From Acetobacterium sp. (GTDB taxonomy: Bacteria; Bacillota; Clostridia; Eubacteriales; Eubacteriaceae), in NCBI GenBank assembly GCA_022013395.1, contig JAKLQL010000207.1, forward strand, positions 1 through 5,299: a stretch of DNA of 5,299 nt. The letters are read 5' to 3'. The notes below the pieces were generated by a model, which was given only the letters and a program-made list of their open reading frames with translations, made no database searches and was not told the origin of the DNA. Made by a program: the position numbers and the translations under genes. Below are positions 1-5,299 of this stretch, one piece after another. Within the stretch, counting starts at the first letter, position 1. Every line of letters starts with the position of its first letter.

Positions 1-1283
1 CGGGTGAAATCATCGAAAATCCTGATGCACCACCGGTTCCATTAAACCAATTCGTTTTTCCGTATTTAAACTTGGATGTGGACAGCCTCAAGCATAAGAT
101 CATTTATTATGAAACCATGCGGGGCTGCCCATTTTCCTGTTCTTATTGTCTTTCTTCGGCTAAACAGGGGCTTAATCTATTAAGTCTGGACCGAGTTTTT
201 GCGGAACTGAATTTCTTTATTCAGGCTGGTGTTAAACAGGTCAAACTGGTTGATCGAACGTTCAATTGTGATCTTCGTCGAGCCAAGGAAATTTTTACCT
301 ATCTGATTAAACAAGGCGGCAATACTAATTTTCACTTTGAAATGACCGGTGACCTGATCGATGAAGAAATGATTGAGCTGCTTAAGACGGCACCGCCAGG
401 ATTGATTCAATTTGAAATTGGCGTTCAGAGCACTGCAGCGACAACGCTTTCGGCGATCGGCCGAAAAATCAGTGTGAGTAAAACCGAAGACCATGTCAAA
501 AAACTGTTGGCTCCACAAAATATTCATATTCATCTGGATCTGATTGCCGGCTTACCCTATGAAAGCTATGCGGTTTTCAAAGAATCCTTTAATCAGGTGA
601 TTGCCCTTAATCCCGATATGCTGCAACTGGGCTTTCTCAAATGTTTAAAAGGCACCCGGATTCGGGCAGAGTCGGAAATGCATCACTATAACTATGCCAG
701 CTTTCCGCCTTATGAAATTATTTCGAATCAGTACATCAGTGCGACTGAACTATATCAATTGCGTCAAATTGAAGTGTTGGTGGATCGTTACTTTAACAGT
801 GGCTCTTTCAAACAGAGCTTGGCTTTTATTTTTGCTGCCCAGATTTATAGCACTCCTTTTGACTTTTTTGAAGCGTTTTCCTTTTACTGGGACAGCCAGG
901 GTTATTATGATGTGGGTAAATCAAAGGAACAGCTCTTTAGCATCCTCCAGGAATTTTTCAATAATCATCAAGAAAGACAACTGATTGGGGAGTGGATAAA
1001 GTTTGACTTCCTTTCCCAAGGAAATCTCAGACTGCCAACTGGAATGGTCGATGACAGTCCTGATAAAGAGTGGATTTTTGAGTTTTTAAAAGATTCACAC
1101 AATATCGAAACCTTTCTGGATGATTTTGTCAATCTGGCTCCGAAAAAAATCTATACCCAGGTCAAATTTCAATATTTTTCGGCTGCGTTTATTAATCAGC
1201 TTTCCGGACAAGCTTTGTCATCAGAAGACGAACCGGGACTAATGGTTTTTTCGGGATCTGGCTATTGCATTATAAATAATTAA
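1..1283 (+). CDS. B12-binding-type radical SAM protein, DUF4080 family (5' partial)
   Basis: The reading frame is open from the first complete codon (base 3) to the TAA at 1281-1283, giving about 426 residues, so the gene begins upstream of the window. A TTG at 72 could be called as a start, but it has no Shine-Dalgarno sequence and the in-frame residues before it look like a normal interdomain linker. The radical SAM cluster motif CxxxCxxC (CPFSCSYC) is at 126-149 and should bind a [4Fe-4S] cluster and S-adenosylmethionine. Further TIM-barrel signatures follow: FEIGVQS near 410-430 and DLIAGLPYES near 537-569. The C-terminal part, with FPPYEIIS then a YFNSGSF stretch (about 702-813), resembles DUF4080. 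Family members usually carry an N-terminal cobalamin-binding domain, which would lie outside the window. The substrate is unknown; these are cytoplasmic enzymes often annotated as possible methyltransferases. The gene is followed by a long hairpin and appears transcriptionally separate from thrS. Confidence 0.88.
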   Translation, partial: GEIIENPDAPPVPLNQFVFPYLNLDVDSLKHKIIYYETMRGCPFSCSYCLSSAKQGLNLLSLDRVFAELNFFIQAGVKQVKLVDRTFNCDLRRAKEIFTYLIKQGGNTNFHFEMTGDLIDEEMIELLKTAPPGLIQFEIGVQSTAATTLSAIGRKISVSKTEDHVKKLLAPQNIHIHLDLIAGLPYESYAVFKESFNQVIALNPDMLQLGFLKCLKGTRIRAESEMHHYNYASFPPYEIISNQYISATELYQLRQIEVLVDRYFNSGSFKQSLAFIFAAQIYSTPFDFFEAFSFYWDSQGYYDVGKSKEQLFSILQEFFNNHQERQLIGEWIKFDFLSQGNLRLPTGMVDDSPDKEWIFEFLKDSHNIETFLDDFVNLAPKKIYTQVKFQYFSAAFINQLSGQALSSEDEPGLMVFSGSGYCIINN

Positions 1284-1304
1284 TTATAGAGACCATAGAC
1301 AGTA

Positions 1305-1403
1305 GTACTGACAATTGTTATATCATGTTGTCTGCATCAAGGCGGACACGGCGATAGCCTGTCCGATCTTGCAGCATACAACAGATTAACAATTGGTCGG
1401 TAC
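1305..1403. repeat. Long imperfect hairpin / inverted repeat downstream of the radical SAM gene
   Basis: A 99-base stretch folds on itself almost end to end. The outer arms 1305-1320 and 1387-1403 form 16 pairs with one bulged base (1395) and one G-U pair. A middle stem pairs 1326-1331 (TGTTGT) with 1378-1383 (ACAACA), continued by CTG(CA) near 1332 against (TG)CAG near 1374. The tip pairs CGGACA (1343-1348) with TGTCCG (1360-1365) and GGC with GCC around a GATA loop. It starts 21 bases after the radical SAM stop codon. No T-tract follows, so it is not a classic intrinsic terminator. It could be a transcript-end structure, a small structured RNA, or a palindromic intergenic repeat/MITE-like element. 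No second copy is in the window. Confidence 0.6.
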
Positions 1404-1429
1404 GGTAGTTTGTCAACAACCTGATAATT

Positions 1430-1462
1430 ACAAATTTTAAATCAATATTAAATTAAATTTGT
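1430..1462. repeat. Small AT-rich inverted repeat upstream of the thrS promoter
   Basis: ACAAATTT (1430-1437) and AAATTTGT (1455-1462) are perfect 8-base inverted arms separated by 17 AT-rich bases, ending 9 bases before the -35 box. It may be an UP-like AT-rich element, a weak regulator site, or chance in very AT-rich DNA. Confidence 0.25.
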
Positions 1463-1471
1463 GAAAAAGTA

Positions 1472-1500
1472 TTGATTCTTTTTTAGATAAAGGTTATACT
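1472..1500 (+). promoter_or_regulatory. Sigma-A-type promoter of the thrS T-box leader
   Basis: A -35 TTGATT (1472-1477) and a -10 TATACT (1495-1500) are separated by exactly 17 bases. Transcription should start near 1507, just upstream of T-box Stem I, giving a leader of about 370 nt. The upstream DNA is strongly AT-rich. Confidence 0.75.
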
Positions 1501-1520
1501 GAAAAACAATAAAAATAAAA

Positions 1521-1786
1521 AAAGATGTTGATAAGGACGAGTAAGTTATCCATACGTTTCAGAGAGTAAGCAACTTGGCTGTAATTGCTTATACTGCAGA
1601 TAATTGAAAACCACCTTGGAGTCGAAACCTGAAGTATGACTAGAAATATTGCGATTGCGCAGTTTCTTTTTTGTAGGGTTTTACGGAGCTGACCGTTATT
1701 CAGAACTTAAGTGGATTCACGTACGTGAATCAAATTGGGTGGAACCGCGTTGATACGTCCCTTTGTTTGACAAAGGGGCTTTTTTT
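1521..1786 (+). promoter_or_regulatory. T-box riboswitch, threonine-specific, controlling thrS
   Basis: All main T-box landmarks are visible in order. The 5' strand of Stem I has a GA kink-turn half (1536-1537), a short CGA helix strand and the GTA of the AGTA loop (1540-1543). The apical AGAGAG is at 1561-1566. The specifier loop has GAA (1606-1608), a spacer A, then ACC (1610-1612) followed by the usual purine A. The 3' strand TTG plus GA (1616-1620) completes the kink-turn. A perfect palindrome at 1714-1731 (7-bp stem, GTAC loop) is probably Stem III. The T-box sequence TGGGTGGAACCGCG is at 1736-1749, and a terminator follows. ACC is a threonine codon, matching the downstream gene. TGGA (1740-1743) predicts pairing with a UCCA tRNA end, i.e. 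U73. In this family uncharged tRNA stabilises the antiterminator and allows readthrough. Confidence 0.95.
1757..1786 (+). terminator. Intrinsic attenuator terminator of the thrS T-box
   Basis: GTCCCTTTG (1757-1765) pairs with CAAAGGGGC (1771-1779) around a 5-base TTTGA loop, with one T-G pair. Seven T residues follow (1780-1786). It lies directly after the T-box sequence, where the terminator competes with the antiterminator. Confidence 0.93.
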
Positions 1787-1874
1787 GTTTTTAAAATAAA
1801 AATGTTTTTAAGAAAGTAGGGCGCAAGAGATTACAGCACTTTCACAATTAAAGACAAAAATAAAGGAGAAAATT

Positions 1875-3791
1875 ATGATTACTATTACGTTAAAAGACGG
1901 ATCCATAAAGACTTATGAACCCGGAATTACTGTTCTTGAAGTTGCCACAGATATCAGCCCGGGTTTAGCCAAGAATACCATGGCAGGGGAACTCAATGGC
2001 GAGGTTGTGGATGTCCGCCAAGCGATTAATGAAGATGCTACCCTCAATCTTTTAAAATTTGAAGATGAAGGCGGTAAGCATGCCTTCTGGCATACTGGTT
2101 CCCATCTGCTTGCCCAGGCGGTCAAACGGCTTTATCCGCAGGCCAAACTTGCCATTGGTCCGGCGATCGACAATGGTTTTTACTATGATATCGATGTGGA
2201 TGTGATTATCACTCCTGAAATTATGGAAAAAATCGAGAAAGAAATGGCCAAAATTGTTAAAGAAGGCTTGGAAATCAATCGTTATGAGTTAAGCCGCAAC
2301 GAGGCGCTGGCCAAAGTGAATGCCGAAGGCGAAATTTACAAAGCTGAACTGATCGAAAATCTGCCGGAAGATGCCATCATCAGCTTTTATTCCCAAGGTG
2401 AGTTCTCCGATCTTTGTGCCGGTCCTCATATTCAAAACCTCAGTGGCATTAAAGCGATTAAGCTTTTAAGTCTCGCCGGTGCCTATTGGCGGGGTGATGA
2501 AAAAAATAAGATGCTGCAACGTATTTATGGGATTACCTTTCCTAAAAAAAGCGAATTGGAAGCCTATTTAACGCGTTTGGAAGAAGCAAAAAAACGGGAT
2601 CACCGTAAGTTAGGTAAAGAACTGGATCTTTTCTCAATCCAGGAAGAAGGCCCGGGTTTTCCATTCTTCCATCCTAAAGGGATGATTATTCGAAATGAAC
2701 TGGAAAATTTCTGGCGACAGATCCATCAACTCCGGGGATACCAGGAAATCAAAACACCCATTATTCTAAATGCTGAGTTGTGGAAACGCTCCGGTCACTG
2801 GGATCATTACAAAGAAAACATGTATTTCACCGAAATTGATGAAGCTTCTTATGCCGTCAAGCCAATGAACTGCCCGGGCGGAATGCTCGTTTATAAACGT
2901 AAAGGTCACTCTTACCGAGATCTGCCGTTAAAAATGGCTGAGTTGGGTCTGGTCCATCGTCATGAGCTGCATGGTGCCCTTCATGGTCTAATGCGGGTAC
3001 GTAACTTTACTCAGGATGATGCCCATATCTTTATGACCCCGGATCAAATTGAAGCCGAAGTCATCAAGGTAATCGATCTGGCCGACGAAGTTTATAAAGT
3101 ATTTGGTTTTAACTACAAGGTTGAATTATCAACCAAACCAGAAAAAGCCATCGGCTCTGATGAAGTCTGGGAAATAGCAACCGATGCCTTAAGAAAAGCA
3201 CTGGAGAAAAAAGAAATCGACTATCGCTTAAACCCTGGTGATGGGGCTTTCTACGGCCCTAAAATTGACTTCCATCTGGAAGACAGCCTGGGTCGTACCT
3301 GGCAGTGTGGAACCATTCAGCTGGATTTCCAGATGCCGGAGCGTTTTGACCTGAACTATATTGGTTCAGACGGCGAAAAACACCGTCCCGTTATTGTTCA
3401 TCGAACCATTTTAGGTAGTATCGAACGATTCTTCGGAATCCTGATTGAACATTTTGCTGGAAAATTCCCGGTTTGGCTGGCTCCGGTGCAGGTGATGATT
3501 ATTCCGGTTGCGGATGCCCACCATGATTTTGCCAAAGGGATTGCCGAAGAACTGACCGCCATTGGTGTCCGGGCGTCGGTGGATGTCCGGGATGAAAAAC
3601 TGGGTTACCGGATCCGGGAAGCGCAAATGCAAAAAGTTCCTTATATGCTGGTTGTTGGAGATAAAGAAGCCGAAGGCGGCGATTTGGCCCTGCGAATCCG
3701 GGATACTGGTGACGCTGGTCTGATCAGTCTGACGGACTTAAAAGAAAAACTGATCGAAAAAATTAAAACAAAGTCATTGACCCTGGAATAA
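1875..3791 (+). CDS. thrS: Threonine--tRNA ligase (threonyl-tRNA synthetase)
   Basis: This cytoplasmic class II synthetase charges tRNA-Thr with threonine using ATP. At 638 residues it is full length (E. coli ThrRS is 642). Domains in order: TGS-type N-terminal domain (about 1-61); editing domain with the zinc-like site HxxxH (H73, H77) plus C181 and H185 in DLCAGPH, which removes mischarged serine; catalytic core (about 245-530); anticodon-binding domain (about 536-632). The catalytic zinc ligands are C333 (MNCPGG), H384 (DDAHIF) and H509 (VHR). Motif 2 lies around R362-E364 and RVRNFTQDD, and motif 3 is GSIERFFG with R517. All catalytic and editing residues are intact, so it should be active and proofreading. 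The ATG follows an AAAGGAG ribosome binding site (1862-1868) at 6 bases. Expression is controlled by the threonine T-box immediately upstream. No T-rich terminator follows it. Confidence 0.98.
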   Translation: MITITLKDGSIKTYEPGITVLEVATDISPGLAKNTMAGELNGEVVDVRQAINEDATLNLLKFEDEGGKHAFWHTGSHLLAQAVKRLYPQAKLAIGPAIDNGFYYDIDVDVIITPEIMEKIEKEMAKIVKEGLEINRYELSRNEALAKVNAEGEIYKAELIENLPEDAIISFYSQGEFSDLCAGPHIQNLSGIKAIKLLSLAGAYWRGDEKNKMLQRIYGITFPKKSELEAYLTRLEEAKKRDHRKLGKELDLFSIQEEGPGFPFFHPKGMIIRNELENFWRQIHQLRGYQEIKTPIILNAELWKRSGHWDHYKENMYFTEIDEASYAVKPMNCPGGMLVYKRKGHSYRDLPLKMAELGLVHRHELHGALHGLMRVRNFTQDDAHIFMTPDQIEAEVIKVIDLADEVYKVFGFNYKVELSTKPEKAIGSDEVWEIATDALRKALEKKEIDYRLNPGDGAFYGPKIDFHLEDSLGRTWQCGTIQLDFQMPERFDLNYIGSDGEKHRPVIVHRTILGSIERFFGILIEHFAGKFPVWLAPVQVMIIPVADAHHDFAKGIAEELTAIGVRASVDVRDEKLGYRIREAQMQKVPYMLVVGDKEAEGGDLALRIRDTGDAGLISLTDLKEKLIEKIKTKSLTLE

Positions 3792-3841
3792 ACTCGGAAT
3801 CAACTCATTAATAATGAAAAAAGAATCAGATTTTTAAATAC

Positions 3842-3884
3842 TACGAGTCGAATTTGTAATAATTGTTGACAAATTCGACTCGTA
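3842..3884. repeat. Perfect 16-bp inverted repeat overlapping the second promoter
   Basis: TACGAGTCGAATTTGT (3842-3857) and ACAAATTCGACTCGTA (3869-3884) are perfect inverted complements around an 11-base spacer. The right arm begins inside the -35 box (3866-3871) and fills most of the promoter spacer, ending 4 bases before the -10 box. That placement suits an operator for a dimeric repressor. As RNA it could also form a hairpin ending thrS transcripts, but no T-tract follows on the + strand. The predicted leader RNA starts downstream, so the repeat is not part of the T-box. Confidence 0.8.
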
Positions 3885-3894
3885 TAAATATAAT
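3866..3894 (+). promoter_or_regulatory. Fully consensus sigma-A promoter of the second T-box leader
   Basis: A perfect -35 TTGACA (3866-3871) and a perfect -10 TATAAT (3889-3894) have the ideal 17-base spacer. Transcription should start near 3901, just before Stem I of the second T-box. Such a strong basal promoter fits control by attenuation, and it is overlapped by the 16-bp inverted repeat. Confidence 0.9.
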
Positions 3895-3907
3895 AAAAAA
3901 CAATACA

Positions 3908-4165
3908 GTGATGACCAGGAACAAGTAGGAATTGGATAGTCTTTTCAGAGAACTTTCGGTTGGTGTGAGAAAGTAGGATTACGATTGCGAATACATCTTG
4001 TGAGCTGCCCACCGAACGGTTTATACCCATTAGGCTGAGCCGGATACCAACCGTTATCGTGGTTAAGTAACTGATGTTACTTACAGAGCGTGATGTTAAG
4101 CATCAAAGGCAAGGTGGTACCGCGAATTTATTTTCGTCCCTGTTATACAGTGGCGATTTTTTTTT
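3908..4165 (+). promoter_or_regulatory. T-box riboswitch, probably tyrosine-specific, controlling an ABC importer
   Basis: Stem I has CAG (3916-3918), kink-turn GA (3919-3920), ACAA (3921-3924) and GTA (3925-3927), facing TTGT (3998-4001), GA (4002-4003) and CTG (4005-4007). The apical AGAGA is at 3947-3951. The specifier loop is GAATACATC (3989-3997). Further stems are AACGGTT (4015-4021) with AACCGTT (4049-4055), TAAGTAAC (4064-4071) with GTTACTTA (4076-4083), and a Stem III-like hairpin (4091-4105). The T-box AAGGTGGTACCGCG is at 4111-4124. Candidate specifiers are TAC (Tyr, 3992-3994), ACA (Thr) and ATC (Ile). TAC is favoured because a purine follows it and it ends in C. TGGT (4115-4118) predicts a tRNA with A73, unlike the thrS leader's TGGA, which argues against threonine. 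TGG (Trp) is absent from the loop. The T-box identity is near certain; the amino acid is an inference. Confidence 0.93.
4134..4165 (+). terminator. Intrinsic attenuator terminator of the second T-box
   Basis: TCGTCCCTG (4134-4142) pairs with CAGTGGCGA (4148-4156) around a TTATA loop, with 8 of 9 positions paired including one T-G. Nine T residues follow (4157-4165). Its position just after the T-box sequence marks it as the attenuator. Confidence 0.9.
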
Positions 4166-4176
4166 GTGTGAATGTG

Positions 4177-4256
4177 AAAACCGTATCAAGAAGTTTTTGA
4201 TCTGTTTTATATTTCGATCAGAACGGTTTTAAAATACAATTCAACCTGAAAAGGTT
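4177..4256 (+). other. Extra stem-loops between the attenuator and the importer start codon
   Basis: Past the T-box terminator the leader continues about 120 bases. AAAACCGT (4177-4184) pairs with ACGGTTTT (4223-4230), enclosing a second stem TGATC (4198-4202) with GATCA (4216-4220). A separate hairpin AACCT-GAAA-AGGTT (4243-4256) has a GNRA-type loop and is followed by a short T-rich stretch, about 20 bases before the ribosome binding site (4277-4283). These may stabilise the mRNA or influence translation. No known riboswitch class is recognised, and AT-rich DNA yields such stems by chance. Confidence 0.4.
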
Positions 4257-4289
4257 TTATTGAATATAAATTAAAATGGAGGAAAAGAA

Positions 4290-5282
4290 ATGAAAAAGTA
4301 TGGGAAAAAATTGATGACAGTTCTTCTGATTGCTTCATTAGTTGCATTAGGAGCCGGCTGTTCAAATTCAGCAACAAAACAGGAAAGTAAAAATGCCACG
4401 ATTGGTATTGTTCAGTATGTTGATCATGTTGCTTTGGATGCAGCCCGGGAAGGTTTTGTCAAAGCTTTGGCTGACAACGGCTATACCGATGGTAAAAACA
4501 TTACCCTTGATGTGCAAAATGCACAAGGAGATCAAAGTAATTTATCAACCATCAGCGATCGTTTTGTCAGCAATAAGGTAGATCTGGTTCTTGCTATCGC
4601 AACGCCAGCGGCTCAGGCGATTGCTGGAAAAACAACCGAAATTCCCATTTTGGGAACGGCGATCACTGACTATGAAGCAGCTCGTCTGGTCAAATCAAAC
4701 GAAGCCCCTGGTGGAAACGTCAGCGGAACCACCGACATGAACCCAATCAAAGAACAAATCGATCTTTTGGTGAAATTAGTACCAACAGCAAAAACCGTTG
4801 GGGTACTTTATACTTCCAGCGAAGATAACTCCGTTTTACAGGCAAAAATCGCCAAAGAAGCGATTGAAAAGCTGGGCATGAAATATGTAGAAGTAACCGT
4901 AACCAACTCAAATGATGTCCAACAGGCGACTCAATCCATCGTTGGCCAATGTGATGCCATCTACATTCCTACCGATAATGTCTTTGCGTCAGCAATGCCT
5001 CAGGTTCAGAACATTACCTCCCAGTCAAAAACACCGGTTATCTGCGGTGAATCGGGCATGGTTGAATCGGGTGGATTGGCTACCTTGGGAATCAGCTATT
5101 CTGACCTGGGTTACCAAACTGGCTTAATGGCCGTGAAAATTCTTAAAGGCGAAGCAAAACCGGCAACCATGCCCATCGAATCAGCGACAAAATTTGAATA
5201 TGCCATCAATGGCACTGTCGCTCAGGAAATTGGCTTAACCATTCCTGCTGACCTGCAACAATATGTCATTACCGCAAAATAA
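4290..5282 (+). CDS. ABC transporter substrate-binding lipoprotein, TrpX/COG2984 family
   Basis: This 330-residue protein is the extracellular ligand-binding part of an ABC importer. It has a lysine-rich N-terminus, a hydrophobic stretch (about 8-23) and a lipobox ending in C24 (LGAGC), so it should be lipid-anchored on the outer face of the membrane. The mature part from about residue 36 is an ABC_sub_bind-type (PF04392-like) two-lobe fold: TIGIVQYVDHVALD, then DLVLAIATPAAQA (98-110), GGNVSGTTD (141-149), TVGVLYTSSEDNS (169-181), DAIYIPTDN (222-230), and ISYSDLGYQTG (268-278). Known relatives include TrpX of the trpXYZ importers, linked to tryptophan. The T-box upstream points instead to tyrosine, so I give no symbol. 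The ATG follows TGGAGGA (4277-4283) at 6 bases. The window ends 17 bases after the stop codon; permease and ATPase genes are expected next. The family call is firm; the ligand is inferred. Confidence 0.93.
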   Translation: MKKYGKKLMTVLLIASLVALGAGCSNSATKQESKNATIGIVQYVDHVALDAAREGFVKALADNGYTDGKNITLDVQNAQGDQSNLSTISDRFVSNKVDLVLAIATPAAQAIAGKTTEIPILGTAITDYEAARLVKSNEAPGGNVSGTTDMNPIKEQIDLLVKLVPTAKTVGVLYTSSEDNSVLQAKIAKEAIEKLGMKYVEVTVTNSNDVQQATQSIVGQCDAIYIPTDNVFASAMPQVQNITSQSKTPVICGESGMVESGGLATLGISYSDLGYQTGLMAVKILKGEAKPATMPIESATKFEYAINGTVAQEIGLTIPADLQQYVITAK

Positions 5283-5299
5283 AGATTTAAATAAGAACA

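Noticed and set aside
180..533. Minus-strand open frame opposite the radical SAM gene
   Set aside because: It is a shadow of a well-supported coding frame and has no family resemblance.
72..1283. TTG at 72 as the true start of the radical SAM gene
   Set aside because: The frame stays open to the window edge with linker-like sequence, no ribosome binding site precedes the TTG, and the family normally has an N-terminal domain before this point.
1305..1403. tRNA gene or CRISPR repeat
   Set aside because: There is no cloverleaf, no conserved T-arm sequence and no repeated unit with spacers; it is one long imperfect hairpin.
1388..1416. Possible minus-strand promoter with TTGACA complementary to 1411-1416
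   Set aside because: At 17-base spacing the -10 position reads ATTGTT, a poor match, and no minus-strand gene follows.
3993..3995. ACA (threonine) as the specifier of the second T-box
   Set aside because: It fits the GAA-N spacing, but it is followed by T rather than a purine, and TGGT in the T-box differs from the thrS leader's TGGA. It is kept only as the alternative.
3800..4030. Minus-strand open frame of 76 codons
   Set aside because: It lies over the inverted repeat, promoter and T-box Stem I, and its translation has no recognisable domain; the RNA structure explains the sequence.
4912..5127. Overlapping + strand open frame inside the binding-protein gene
   Set aside because: It is an alternative-frame shadow of a clear lipoprotein coding sequence and has no ribosome binding site.

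Overview
The window looks like chromosomal DNA from a low-to-moderate GC anaerobic Firmicute (class Clostridia). I infer an Acetobacterium/Eubacterium-like organism from three things: the DUF4080-type radical SAM protein, the strong AGGAG ribosome binding sites, and two T-box riboswitches. The genus is a guess. All three genes lie on the + strand.

Layout. (1) 1-1283: the 3' part of a cobalamin-binding-type radical SAM protein of the DUF4080 family, with its N-terminus outside the window. (2) 1284-1874: a 591-base gap. It holds a long imperfect hairpin (1305-1403), a small AT-rich inverted repeat, a sigma-A-type promoter (1472-1500) and a full T-box leader with a threonine specifier (ACC, 1610-1612) ending in an intrinsic terminator. 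(3) 1875-3791: thrS, a complete threonyl-tRNA synthetase. (4) 3792-4289: a 498-base gap. It holds a perfect 16-bp inverted repeat (3842-3884) overlapping a fully consensus promoter (3866-3894), then a second T-box leader with its own terminator, then extra hairpins before the next gene. (5) 4290-5282: a lipoprotein substrate-binding component of a TrpX/COG2984-type ABC importer. Its permease and ATPase genes are expected just past the window end.

How it works together. The synthetase and the importer gene each have their own promoter and tRNA-sensing attenuator, so each should be expressed only when its cognate tRNA is uncharged. The two leaders appear to sense different tRNAs. The thrS leader reads ACC and has TGGA in its T-box, which fits a tRNA with U73. 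The importer leader has TGGT, which fits A73, and its specifier loop is best read as TAC (tyrosine). TGG (tryptophan) is absent from that loop. The most useful prediction here is therefore that this TrpX-like importer responds to tyrosine starvation and probably carries tyrosine or a related aromatic compound. I see no CRISPR array, insertion sequence, phage gene or tRNA gene, and no wholly new multi-gene system.
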